Shown: in pieces, positions 16,364 to 25,987 of the stretch | Layout of the letters: the number at the start of each line of letters is the position of its first letter | Position numbering within the stretch: the first letter of the stretch is position 1 | Assembly: GCA_020343875.1 (NCBI GenBank) | Contig: CP070811.1 | Coordinates: 4,946,310 to 5,010,309, forward strand | Direction: 5' to 3' | DNA from: Anaerolineales bacterium | GTDB taxonomy: Bacteria > Chloroflexota > Anaerolineae > 4572-78 > NAK82 | Length of the DNA: 64,000 bases | The notes under the pieces: model-generated | The model's input: the letters and a program-made list of their open reading frames with translations, nothing else | What the model was told of the DNA's origin: nothing | The model's database searches: none | Position numbers and translations under genes: made by a program

Positions 16364-18744
16364 ATCCGCTATCCCCCTTTACTTACTTCCGTCGCCACAA
16401 ACGCCACACGGCGCTGTTGCTGAGCTTGATTGGCCTGGCAACAGCCGGGCTTTTCCTGATGATTGCCCTTTCGTGGGCCACATTCATCGAGCCCATGCGC
16501 TTAAACAGCCTGCTTCTCACCAAGTTCGACGTGGTACTCCCTGTGCAGGATAACGAGCTAGATTCCGCGGTTGTGGCTCAAGTTTCTGCCAACCCGGATG
16601 TGGCAGAAGTAATCCCAGTATCCCTGTATTACGGGCTTTCCTTGCCTGAGGTCATTGGAGGTGAGTCGGCCTGGCTCAGCATGCTGGCTTTGAGGGAAGA
16701 AGATCTGTCCTATGTGATGGACACATGCGGTGCAACCTTGATAGAGGGCCGCTTATTGGAACCACGTACAAACGGCATGTTGCTTTCGAAAGAGGTTGCG
16801 GCTACCTTGGGTTTGCAGGTGGGAGACATTATCTACAATTCGACAGACCCCAACGTCTACCACAACATCCTCGAACCCATGCAAGTGATCGGAATTCTGG
16901 AGAGCGACGTACGCCTCGCCATTGTCTCTTACGAATATCTTGACGGCCACGAGCTGTACAAAGACATGCGGTCTATGATCCTCGTTGTAGCCCAGGAAGG
17001 CCGTCAGAATTCCGTCGAGGACTTCTTAGGAAGCGAGATCCAGACGGCCCGCACTGATGTGTGGACCCTTCAAGGGCTGAATGAGAGAATGACCAGAGAG
17101 TACCGGGGCACCTACCAGCTGATTATCCCCATCACATCCTTGGTGGCACTGGCTACTACGCTTTTGGTCGGGGCAGTCAACCGAATCGCATTCGCCCGTC
17201 GCATACCTGAACTCGGCATCTTGCGCGCGACCGGCCGCAGCAAACAATGGTTGAGGCGCCGCCTGACGTTAGAAATCGGGCTGCTGGCCGGCGTTGGCTG
17301 GACGATCGGCATCGGGCTATCGTGGTTGATTCTCTACGTCCTGAAACTGACCCTTTTCGTTCCGCGTGGGCACGAGCTGAACGTGACAGCACTGGCACCG
17401 GCACTGCCTGTTTTATTAGTACCGGCTTCAGCGGCTGCGTTCACGCGCATCGGCATCGGGCGCATCTTGTCGCAGTTGGACCCAATAGCCGTCGTCGAGC
17501 GGGGTGAACTCAGCCTGGAGAGGCGGCCACGGCGATGGACGCTCGACGTAAAGAGTTCCCCAAGGCCCCTGGCTTCTTCGACTTTCTACCGACGGCACAT
17601 ACGGCGGGCTGTGCTGTTGACTGGTACCATGTCCTTGATGATCATCGCAGTCGCCATGCTCATTTTTGTCTTTACAGCAGCCAACGACGCAAGGCAACCA
17701 GAGCTGAGAAACCTCAGCCTCATGAGCGCTGTCCGTTCGCGCCCTGGTACGCAGCTTGACCCGGGCGTGGCCTCGCGGGTTAGAACCCATCCGACTGTGG
17801 AACGAGTCATCCCCTACTTCACCTCGTGGGACGCAAGGTTTCATGTGGCCATTCCGCCCTTTGGGTCTATGGACATCCATCCCTATGGCGTCTATGCCGA
17901 GGATATGGCCTATCTGGTCGAGTTATATGGGTTGGACCTAAGAGAAGGAAGCTTGCCCAGTCCCCGCACCAACCAGATCGTGATCTCTGAAGCCATAGCT
18001 CAGAACCTGGACCTTCAAGTCGGCCAGGTGATTGGCAACCCTGACCATCCAGCATATGCCGACGCCCCCCACTTACCCGCTGAGTTCGTGATTTCGGGCA
18101 TTTTCGCCCGGCCAGCAGCCCCGGAAGAGGAGAACTGGCTGTCGTTTGCATCCTTGGAGTTTCTGGAAAGTCATGAGGCCTTTGATATCCCCCATAACAA
18201 TGTTTTCCCGATGCTTATCGTACCCAAGCCTGGACAAAAGGCCAACTTGGACAATTGGCTGGAGAACGAGCTGGCCAGTGACAATGTGCAAACAATCACC
18301 TACAGCCAGCAGGTGGCTCAGGCCCGTCGGCAGACGCGCAGCATGATCCAGGCTATGACCTTGATAGAAAGCGTTATAGCCGTGGTAGCTGCGGTTGGAC
18401 TGGCAATTCTCAACCATCTATATGTCTCTGAGCGGCAAGCAGAGTTTGGCGTCCTGTGTGCACTGGGCCACGGCCGTCAGCGACTGGTGTGGCGCACCAC
18501 AGCCGAGGCCGCCGTCACCACTGGGGCAGGCTGGGGGCTGAGTGCTATTCTATGTCTGACCGGTTTGCTGTGCCTGCGATTTGGTGTATTCACGCCGCTG
18601 GGCTTGACTCTTGATCTATTCAATCCCACCCCTTGGCTATTGACCATGCCCATCCCTATCGCAGTGCTTTCCGTCAGCGCCGGTACCATTGCCTGGACCC
18701 TGTCTAAACTCGATCCAGTATCCATCATCGAGAGGAGAGCATAG
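16360..18744 (+). CDS. ABC permease 1, FtsX/MacB-like, internally duplicated
   Basis: This 794-residue protein is built of two similar halves. Each begins with a basic segment (TYFRRHKRHTA and STFYRRHIRRA) and one membrane helix. A domain of about 200 residues outside the membrane follows, then three membrane helices, then a short motif (QLDPIAVVERG and KLDPVSIIERR). Each outer domain carries the recurring SYEYL/SLEFL-xxHE motif. This is the FtsX/MacB permease layout doubled in one chain. It is the most divergent of the four paralogues in sequence. It is translationally coupled to the ATPase gene, and only 7 nt separate it from the second permease gene. Confidence 0.88.
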   Translation: MNPLSPFTYFRRHKRHTALLLSLIGLATAGLFLMIALSWATFIEPMRLNSLLLTKFDVVLPVQDNELDSAVVAQVSANPDVAEVIPVSLYYGLSLPEVIGGESAWLSMLALREEDLSYVMDTCGATLIEGRLLEPRTNGMLLSKEVAATLGLQVGDIIYNSTDPNVYHNILEPMQVIGILESDVRLAIVSYEYLDGHELYKDMRSMILVVAQEGRQNSVEDFLGSEIQTARTDVWTLQGLNERMTREYRGTYQLIIPITSLVALATTLLVGAVNRIAFARRIPELGILRATGRSKQWLRRRLTLEIGLLAGVGWTIGIGLSWLILYVLKLTLFVPRGHELNVTALAPALPVLLVPASAAAFTRIGIGRILSQLDPIAVVERGELSLERRPRRWTLDVKSSPRPLASSTFYRRHIRRAVLLTGTMSLMIIAVAMLIFVFTAANDARQPELRNLSLMSAVRSRPGTQLDPGVASRVRTHPTVERVIPYFTSWDARFHVAIPPFGSMDIHPYGVYAEDMAYLVELYGLDLREGSLPSPRTNQIVISEAIAQNLDLQVGQVIGNPDHPAYADAPHLPAEFVISGIFARPAAPEEENWLSFASLEFLESHEAFDIPHNNVFPMLIVPKPGQKANLDNWLENELASDNVQTITYSQQVAQARRQTRSMIQAMTLIESVIAVVAAVGLAILNHLYVSERQAEFGVLCALGHGRQRLVWRTTAEAAVTTGAGWGLSAILCLTGLLCLRFGVFTPLGLTLDLFNPTPWLLTMPIPIAVLSVSAGTIAWTLSKLDPVSIIERRA

Positions 18745-18751
18745 CCAGCCA

Positions 18752-21115
18752 ATGAACCCCCTATCGCCTCTCACCTACTACCGCCGTCACAAACGTAGCG
18801 CATTACTTCTGATGGCCCTCATTTGCCTGGCGACGCTGGGGCTGTACGTCATGGTAGCCGTGCTGGATTCAATTCCGATGCGGGCTCAGTACATCTATTT
18901 GACCAGAGTCAGCCGTATATATCCGGCCGGCGGAGACACCCTTGAGCCGGGGGTTGTATCCCAAATCGAGATGCACCCCGACGTGGCCCACGTGATCCTA
19001 GACAATGGCCTGCATGTCTCGCCCCCGACGCTGATCGGGCTCGACAACTTGCGCCTGATGGGAGTGTCCCAGGGCGATGCTCAGATCCTGATGGCTCACT
19101 TTGGGGTGCGCTTAAAGGAAGGGCGCATGTTCGAGCCACGCACTAACCAGATCGTAATTTCGGAAGAAGTCGCTCGTGCGTTGGGACTGACAATTGGCGA
19201 CCGGATCGACCGCTCGACCAACGAACGCTACTACAGTAGCGTTTCAGCGCCTCTGGAGCTGGTGGGCATTCTAGAACGCAACCCGGCTCTGAATCCGGGG
19301 CCCAGCCTTCGGGTAGGGTTCGCCTCCCAGGAGTACCTGTCAGGTCACGAATCCTTCGCGCCTCGCACGGCCAATCTCCTGGTTGTCGCACGCGAGGGGC
19401 GCAAGGCGGCAGTGGATGAGTTCCTAGAGTCAACTATCGCCTCTAAGCGCACGGAGATACAAACCTACCGGGAAATATTCCAGCTGGTGTCCAGGGGGCT
19501 AAAGGGGCTCCATGTATTGCTGGGTGCCGTCAACCTCTTGGTCGCAATTGTGGTCGCGCTGGCCGTCGGCGTGATCAATCGCATTGCCCTGACACGCAGG
19601 CTGGCCGAGTTCGGTCTGCTATATGCCGTGGGCTTTCATAAGAGGCAACTGATCGGCCGCCTGACGCTCGAGACAGCGACTCTGGCAGGGACAGGCTGGA
19701 TTGTCGGCCTGGCACTGGCACAACTCACGTTGGCCTGTCTACAGGCTAGCCTCTACTACGCCAGGGGGATGGAGCTGGATTTGGCCAACCTGACTCCACT
19801 CTGGTTTGTGGTTCCAATCCCTATCGTGGTGGCCGCCTTTACGGCCTTAAGCGCCATACGGATCTTTGCGCGGTTCGACGCGGTGGCCATCATCCAACGT
19901 GGAAACCTGGACATGGAAGCCGAGGGTGGCCAGCGAAAGGTCAGGCGTTCATCAATCAGGCCCCTTTCGCCTTGGACTTTCTATTTGCGACATCGTCGCC
20001 GGGGCAGCCTGTTGGTCGTCAGCATAGCATTCATGATCTTGGGAGTCGCCTTTCCCGGGTTTCTGACCTCGGTTGCCTTGAATGCCATGCAACCCAGTTT
20101 TGGATACCTGCGTTATGTGAGCACTGTCTCGCCTGGCGCCGGGCACCAGGTGGATGCTGGTGTGACCGCACAGATAAAGCGCCATCCGGCAGCTGCAGGC
20201 GTCATACATGCCATGCCGTTGGCGCTGGCAGTCCGTGTACCACCGGGCGGGACAAGGACAGTAGCCATCTACGGCATTGCTGAGAACGAGCTGCCGGCTC
20301 TTCTGAGGCAGCTAGGGATGCACTTGGTAGCAGGCCGCCCGCCGCGCGCCCGGTCCAATGAGATCTTGTTATCCGAAGCAGTCGCCCTCAATCGTGGACT
20401 GCGTGTGGGCGACACGCTTGGCCGGTCCGCCCAAGCAGGGGACGAAGCGGATCCCCTGATCACCGACGATATCCCCATCGAAATGGTAGTGGTCGGCTTG
20501 CTCTCACCTGAAGACCGTTGGTTGGGTTTTGCCTCTCTAGAGTATTTGGAGAGCCACGAACTTTCCGCATCCCGACCAGTTCACCTGCTTACCCTGCCGG
20601 CCGAGGGGCGCAAGGGCGAACTGGATGCCTGGCTGTACCAAAATGTGGCTTCCGCCCAAACTGAGGTGACAACCTATGCTTCAGCATATGCCGAGCATCG
20701 GCGGGAATTGCGCGGACTGATTAAGCTGTTTGCTGCGGTCGAGAGTATCATCGCCTTCGTGGCTGCTACCGCGTTGGCGGCCCTAAACCACATCTTTTTC
20801 GTGCAGCGCCGAGAGGAATTCGGTGTTCTGTACGCCGTCGGGCGTAGCCGTTCATGGCTCCTGCTGCGCACCGCCCGAGAAACCATCGGCGTGGTTACTA
20901 TCGCCTGGCTGATAGGGGCAGTGGTGTGCACACTCGGCCTGAGCTACGCTCAAGCCCAGATCTATGCGCCCATGGGCCTGAGGCTAAATCTCTTGAACCT
21001 GTCACCCTGGCTGTTCACGCTGCCCATTCCGCTGGTCGTAGTTGCCGCCAGCGTGGGCACCATCGGCCGGCTGCTCTCCAGGCTCGACCCGGTGTCTATC
21101 GTCGAGCGGAGATAG
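18752..21115 (+). CDS. ABC permease 2, FtsX/MacB-like, internally duplicated
   Basis: I start at the ATG at 18752, preceded by GAGGAG, because the protein then begins MNPLSPLTYYRRHKRS like its paralogues. The 787-residue product has the same doubled layout: helix, outer domain with ASQEYLSGHESF, three helices ending ARFDAVAIIQRG, then a second unit (PLSPWTFYLRHRRRG) with ASLEYLESHELS, ending SRLDPVSIVERR. The helix pairs after each outer domain (VINRIALTRRLAEFGLLYAVG; NHIFFVQRREEFGVLYAVG) contain the coupling-helix type sequence EFGxLYAxG. Spacing to the flanking permease genes is under 10 nt on both sides. Confidence 0.88.
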   Translation: MNPLSPLTYYRRHKRSALLLMALICLATLGLYVMVAVLDSIPMRAQYIYLTRVSRIYPAGGDTLEPGVVSQIEMHPDVAHVILDNGLHVSPPTLIGLDNLRLMGVSQGDAQILMAHFGVRLKEGRMFEPRTNQIVISEEVARALGLTIGDRIDRSTNERYYSSVSAPLELVGILERNPALNPGPSLRVGFASQEYLSGHESFAPRTANLLVVAREGRKAAVDEFLESTIASKRTEIQTYREIFQLVSRGLKGLHVLLGAVNLLVAIVVALAVGVINRIALTRRLAEFGLLYAVGFHKRQLIGRLTLETATLAGTGWIVGLALAQLTLACLQASLYYARGMELDLANLTPLWFVVPIPIVVAAFTALSAIRIFARFDAVAIIQRGNLDMEAEGGQRKVRRSSIRPLSPWTFYLRHRRRGSLLVVSIAFMILGVAFPGFLTSVALNAMQPSFGYLRYVSTVSPGAGHQVDAGVTAQIKRHPAAAGVIHAMPLALAVRVPPGGTRTVAIYGIAENELPALLRQLGMHLVAGRPPRARSNEILLSEAVALNRGLRVGDTLGRSAQAGDEADPLITDDIPIEMVVVGLLSPEDRWLGFASLEYLESHELSASRPVHLLTLPAEGRKGELDAWLYQNVASAQTEVTTYASAYAEHRRELRGLIKLFAAVESIIAFVAATALAALNHIFFVQRREEFGVLYAVGRSRSWLLLRTARETIGVVTIAWLIGAVVCTLGLSYAQAQIYAPMGLRLNLLNLSPWLFTLPIPLVVVAASVGTIGRLLSRLDPVSIVERR

Positions 21116-21124
21116 AGGAACGTA

Positions 21125-23587
21125 ATGAACCCGCTGTCCCCTTTTACCTACTACCGCCGCCACCTAAAGAGCACGCTATTGCTCCTGACCCTCATCGCCC
21201 TGATAACCTTCGGCGTCTGTGTTATGGTACGTTTGCTGGACTCTGTTCCCGAGAACTGGCATAATGCTGGACTCTACCTGACGCGCGTCAGCCTGGTGTC
21301 CGCAGCCGGGCCATCCCTCGATCCGAGCGTGGTGGCTCAGATCCGGGCGCATCCCGACGTGGCGCAGGTGATCCAGGAAAAGGGGCTACCCATGGAGTTG
21401 CCTCCCCTGGCCGGTGAGTATCACCTGTTCGGGCTGACCAAAGCCGATATGCAGATGTTCATAGATACCTGCGACCTGCGCCTGAAAGAGGGGCGCTTGC
21501 CCAAGCCGCACACCAACGAGATGCTGCTTTCGGAAGCGGTGGCCAATGCCATAGGCATAGGCATTGGCGATCAGATTGACCGCTCGGTTGGTGAGGATTG
21601 GGGTGGCGACAATTATTACCAGGCCATCCCCGTGCCACTGAAGTTGGTGGGCATCCTGGAGGGCGATCCAGCGGCTGCGGACGTCCCACCCTCGCCTGGG
21701 CCCAGCATTCGTTTGGGGTTCGTCTCTTATGAGTACGTGGCCAACCATGAACTATTCGATGCCCCCTGGTCACACGGTCTGGTTGTCATTGCTCGAGAGG
21801 GGCACAAAATCGAGGTAGACGATTTTCTGGAGACCGAGATCGCTTCGGCACGCACACAAGTAAGGACCCATGGCCAACTGACCGAGCGTTCTGCGCGCCT
21901 CTCGCAAACCTTCCATCTGATATCGGGTGTCGTAAACTTGTTGGTTGCGGTCGTGATGGCCCTGGTGGTCGGCATGACCCACCAGATTGCCCGGACAAAG
22001 CGGCTGGCTGAGTTTGGCGTGCTGTATGCGCTTGGCCATTCCAGGCAACGGCTGATGCGCCGCTTGACGTTGGAAACAACTGGGGTCGCGGTATTAGGTT
22101 GGGCTGTGGGCCTAATGGTTGCATGGCTGCTCTTTGCCTTGCTCAGGGGGTATTTTTACGCACCAAAGGGGATGGACTTGAGTCTGGCGAACTTGGCGCC
22201 AATTTGGTTCGCCCTCCCTATTCCGCTGGCGGCGGTCGCTTTGGTGAGCTTGAGGAGCATGCGTACATTCGCCCGCCTCGACCCGGTGGCCATCGTCGAA
22301 CGCGGCAAACTCAGCCTGGAGGCGAGCGACCGGCAACAAACAACACAGCGCTCGTCGGCCAGCCCCCTGTCTGCCTGGACGTTCTATGTGCGCCACGGCC
22401 GTCGGGGCCTGGCACTGGCCGTGACGATGGGCTTAATGATTCTGAGCGTGTCGTTTCCGGCCTTCCTCTTTACTCCGATGGTGAATGCTATGATGCCCTT
22501 TGCCGAGCCCTTACGCCAGGTGGGTATTGTCATCCCGCGTATGGGCGTCGCCGTTGACCCTGGCCTGGCGGCGCAAATCAGGGCCCATCCAGACGTGGCC
22601 CAGGTCATACCTGCCTTTGAACTGCCGCTGCGAGTTGAAGTGCCGCCTCGCTTTGGCTGGCCGGTCAGCATTTTTGGCGTTTCCGAGAACGACATGCAGA
22701 CGCTCATCAAGCTGTACGGAGTACAGGTGAAGGAAGGCCATTTGCCACGGCCCCGTACCAACGAGATCGTTATATCTGAAGGCATGGCACTGAATCGCGG
22801 CCTGGGCATGGGTGACAGGATTGGTCAACCGGTGGACGAGCGTGACCAGCAGATCCCGACCGAGATGGTCATTGTCGGCGTCCTTCGGCGGGCTCAGGAC
22901 AGATCTCCAGGGCGCGGCTCCCCTTGGCCCCGATCGGGACAGGCGAGACAGGCCACTTCTTCTTCGCAAGATGCCCAGGCAAACGACTTGTGGTTGGGTT
23001 TCGCCTCCTACGAATACCTCAGCAGTCACGAACTCTACGCCTCCTGGCCGGTCAAACTTCTCGTGGTTCCGGCCGAGGGGCGCAAAGCCGAGCTGGACAC
23101 CTGGTTGCAGGAGAACATGGACTCTGACCGGACGGAGGTGTACACTTTTGAGTGGATGCGAAACAATTTCCGGATGATCACGCTGATCCTGCTCGCGCTA
23201 TTTGGCGTGGTTGAGAGCATCATCGCGGTTGTCGCGGCCATTGCACTGGCCGGGCTGAGCTATACCTTTTTTGTGCAGCGCCGAGAAGAGTTCGGTATCT
23301 TGCACGCTATGGGGTGCAGCCGGTGGTGGCTCGTGCTACGCACCGCAAAGGAAACCGTGAGCGTCGTCGGAGTGGCCTGGCTGCTGGGCGCCGTGATATG
23401 TGGCATCGGCCTGATCTATATGCAGACCTGCCTCTTCGCGCCCAAGGGCCTGAGCCTGGACTTTTTCAGTCCCGCGCCCTGGCTGTTTACGCTTCCCATA
23501 CCGCTGGCCGTCGTTGCCGTCAGCACGGGTATGATCGCCCGTATGCTTTCAAGGCTAGATCCGGTCTCTGTTATTGAGAAGAGATAG
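21125..23587 (+). CDS. ABC permease 3, FtsX/MacB-like, internally duplicated, with low-complexity insert
   Basis: This 820-residue protein starts MNPLSPFTYYRRHLKS after a GAGGAA site. It repeats the doubled layout of its neighbours, with SYEYVANHELF and ARLDPVAIVERG in the first half and ASYEYLSSHELY and SRLDPVSVIEKR in the second. It is longer than the others because of an Arg/Ser/Pro/Gln-rich insert of about 25 residues (near 590-615, nt 22890-22980) in the second outer domain, between VIVGVLRRA and LWLGFASYEYL; the paralogues have a short turn at this place. The insert may be repeat-derived. Otherwise the frame is intact. Confidence 0.88.
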   Translation: MNPLSPFTYYRRHLKSTLLLLTLIALITFGVCVMVRLLDSVPENWHNAGLYLTRVSLVSAAGPSLDPSVVAQIRAHPDVAQVIQEKGLPMELPPLAGEYHLFGLTKADMQMFIDTCDLRLKEGRLPKPHTNEMLLSEAVANAIGIGIGDQIDRSVGEDWGGDNYYQAIPVPLKLVGILEGDPAAADVPPSPGPSIRLGFVSYEYVANHELFDAPWSHGLVVIAREGHKIEVDDFLETEIASARTQVRTHGQLTERSARLSQTFHLISGVVNLLVAVVMALVVGMTHQIARTKRLAEFGVLYALGHSRQRLMRRLTLETTGVAVLGWAVGLMVAWLLFALLRGYFYAPKGMDLSLANLAPIWFALPIPLAAVALVSLRSMRTFARLDPVAIVERGKLSLEASDRQQTTQRSSASPLSAWTFYVRHGRRGLALAVTMGLMILSVSFPAFLFTPMVNAMMPFAEPLRQVGIVIPRMGVAVDPGLAAQIRAHPDVAQVIPAFELPLRVEVPPRFGWPVSIFGVSENDMQTLIKLYGVQVKEGHLPRPRTNEIVISEGMALNRGLGMGDRIGQPVDERDQQIPTEMVIVGVLRRAQDRSPGRGSPWPRSGQARQATSSSQDAQANDLWLGFASYEYLSSHELYASWPVKLLVVPAEGRKAELDTWLQENMDSDRTEVYTFEWMRNNFRMITLILLALFGVVESIIAVVAAIALAGLSYTFFVQRREEFGILHAMGCSRWWLVLRTAKETVSVVGVAWLLGAVICGIGLIYMQTCLFAPKGLSLDFFSPAPWLFTLPIPLAVVAVSTGMIARMLSRLDPVSVIEKR

Positions 23588-23602
23588 TGAAAAAAGGGAA
23601 TG

Positions 23603-25987
23603 ATGAATCCGCTCTCCCCTCTCACCTACTACCGTCGTCACAAACGCCGGGCTCTGCTGTTGCTCAGTCTCATCGCTTTGACGACGCTGGGCGTCTGCGT
23701 CATGGTGCGCCTGCTGGACTCGACCGCAGAACAAGCGGAAGTCAACTCGCGCTATCTGACCCGATTCAGCCAGGTGTCAGCTATCGGCCCCTCGCTTGGG
23801 CCGGGCGTCGTATCTCAAATCCGGGCGCATCCCGACGTAGCAAGAGCTATCCCAGAGAGAACCCTATACATAGACGTGCCGATGAATACGTCGGGGGGCT
23901 TTAGTCTGTTTGGGATACCCGAGCCCGACCTACAGTTCCTGATCGATGTCTGCAACATGCGCCTGAAGGAGGGTCGGCTGCTAAGAGCACGCACAAACGA
24001 GCTTATACTCTCGGAAGGATTGGCTGATGCGCTGATGCTGCAGGTCGGCGACCCAGTCGGCCGCTCGATCAACGAGGATTACTACTCGGGCATTCAAACA
24101 ACCATGGTGTTGGTGGGTATCCTGGAGACAAGCCCTTCAGCTTCGCTCGAAGTAGGCCCCGAGACCGGCCCAGAACCGGAAATTCTGGTAGGCTTCGTCT
24201 CTTACGAGTACGTTGACAGCCACGAGCTGTACACGCCGCGTCCCTCTGGCCTACTCGTCGTTGCTCGAGAAGGGCGCAAGGCGGCCGTGGATGACTTCCT
24301 GGAGACTACGATCTCTTCAGCGCGCGCAGATGTGTGGACCCACCGCCGAAACGCCGCCCTCCTCGCCCAGGGCATGCTGTTTATCCACCTGATATTCGGC
24401 GTCGTAGACTGTCTAGTTGCGATCGTGGTGGCGCTGGTCGTGGGGTCAATCGCCCAAATCGGGCTGACGCAGCGAATGCAAGAATTCGGCCTGCTGCACG
24501 CCATCGGCCTTGGACGGCAGCGATTGCTGCGCCGGATAACGCTGGAAACAGCCATGGTGGCGGGGGCAGGTTGGATCTTGGGCCTGGCGCTTTCGTGGCT
24601 GGTCTTCGTCTGGCTCAAAGTCAGTCTGTTTACGTCCACCCTGGAACTAAACCTGGCCAACCTGACACCGATTTGGTTCGCTGCCCCGATTCCCCTGGCG
24701 GCGATCGCCTTCGTGGTTTTCAGCACCATGCGGACTCTTGCACGCTTCGATGCCGTGGTCATCATCGAGCGAGGCGGGCTGAGCATGGAGGCAAGCGAGG
24801 GGGGGTGGACGACGAAGCGATCTTCGATCCGGCCTCTCTCGTCCTGGACTTTCTATCAGCGCCATAGGCGCCGCGGCCTGGCCCTGACCTTAACCATGAC
24901 CTTGATGATCCTGGGCGTTTCATTCCCGGTCTTCCTCCTGGCACCCATGGTCGATCTGACTAGAATCCGCCTTGAATACTTGCGCTATGTCAGCGTCGTC
25001 TCCCCAAAGGTGGGGACTTCCCTCGACCCCGGCGTGACGGCACGTATCAGAACCCACCCGACCGTCGCCCGGGTTGTTCCGGCCATTGAACTGGGACTTA
25101 TGATCGAGATGCCACCTCTTAGCCGGAACCCTATCTGGATCCACGGTGTTTCCAAGGAAGATATGCCGGCTCTCATCCAAGTGTACGGGGTCAAGTTGGA
25201 GGAAGGCCGCTTGCCCAATCCTCGCTCCAACGAGATCGTCCTGTCCCGGGCGGCTGCTACCAACCGTGATCTGCAACGGGGCGACCGGGTTGGCCGCCCG
25301 GTCTATGAAGACGACCGCGGCATCTTGACAGAGATGGCAGTCGTCGGAATACTCTCTGACCCTGAGGACGACTCTCTGCGTCGCGATGTGTGGACAGGCT
25401 TCGCCTCATATGAGCATCTCAGCAGCCACGGACTCTATGCATCCCATCCAACCATCCTGCTCCTCATCCCGTTTGAGGGCTATAAAGACGAACTGGACAC
25501 CTGGTTGGAAATGAGCGTAGCTTCTGAACGGACAGGGGTACGGACGTACGACAGGCAATTATGGATACGCCGGCAAGATGATCGGTTATTGCTTCTGCTA
25601 TGTGCCGCCGTCGAAGGTATCATTGCCATCGTTGCGGCTCTTGCTTTGGCCATTCTAAGTTACACCTTTTTCTCGCAGCGGCGTGAGGAATTCGGGACCT
25701 TGCACGCGCTGGGACACAGCCGCCGATGGCTCGTTCTACGCACCGTGTGGGAGACTGTGAGCGTCGTTGCCGTAGCCTGGTTGATGGGTGCGGCGGTGTG
25801 TATGGTCGGTCTGGTCACCATGCACGCCGGCGTCTATGTTCCGAAAGGCCTGACACTCAACTTCTTTAACCCTGCCCCCTGGCTGTTCACCCTGCCCATT
25901 CCTCTCGCGGTCGTCGCCGTCAGCGGCGGCCTGGTTGCGTGGGTGCTCTCCAGGCTCGATCCTGTATCTGTCATCGAGAGGCAATAA
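23603..25987 (+). CDS. ABC permease 4, FtsX/MacB-like, internally duplicated
   Basis: The second of two adjacent ATGs (23603) matches the MNPLSPLTYYRRHKRR start of the family, giving 794 residues; 23600 is equally possible for the ribosome. The first half ends ARFDAVVIIERG and the second ends SRLDPVSVIERQ. The outer domains carry SYEYVDSHELY and ASYEHLSSHGLY; the last copy has lost the Glu of the motif. It is closest to permeases 2 and 3, consistent with recent tandem duplication. The stop overlaps the adaptor start by one base (TAATG at 25985-25989). Confidence 0.88.
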   Translation: MNPLSPLTYYRRHKRRALLLLSLIALTTLGVCVMVRLLDSTAEQAEVNSRYLTRFSQVSAIGPSLGPGVVSQIRAHPDVARAIPERTLYIDVPMNTSGGFSLFGIPEPDLQFLIDVCNMRLKEGRLLRARTNELILSEGLADALMLQVGDPVGRSINEDYYSGIQTTMVLVGILETSPSASLEVGPETGPEPEILVGFVSYEYVDSHELYTPRPSGLLVVAREGRKAAVDDFLETTISSARADVWTHRRNAALLAQGMLFIHLIFGVVDCLVAIVVALVVGSIAQIGLTQRMQEFGLLHAIGLGRQRLLRRITLETAMVAGAGWILGLALSWLVFVWLKVSLFTSTLELNLANLTPIWFAAPIPLAAIAFVVFSTMRTLARFDAVVIIERGGLSMEASEGGWTTKRSSIRPLSSWTFYQRHRRRGLALTLTMTLMILGVSFPVFLLAPMVDLTRIRLEYLRYVSVVSPKVGTSLDPGVTARIRTHPTVARVVPAIELGLMIEMPPLSRNPIWIHGVSKEDMPALIQVYGVKLEEGRLPNPRSNEIVLSRAAATNRDLQRGDRVGRPVYEDDRGILTEMAVVGILSDPEDDSLRRDVWTGFASYEHLSSHGLYASHPTILLLIPFEGYKDELDTWLEMSVASERTGVRTYDRQLWIRRQDDRLLLLLCAAVEGIIAIVAALALAILSYTFFSQRREEFGTLHALGHSRRWLVLRTVWETVSVVAVAWLMGAAVCMVGLVTMHAGVYVPKGLTLNFFNPAPWLFTLPIPLAVVAVSGGLVAWVLSRLDPVSVIERQ

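Noticed and set aside
16360-25987. Four permeases as assembly artefact (collapsed or repeated reads)
   Set aside because: The four genes differ strongly in sequence and length while keeping intact frames, so they are real diverged paralogues.
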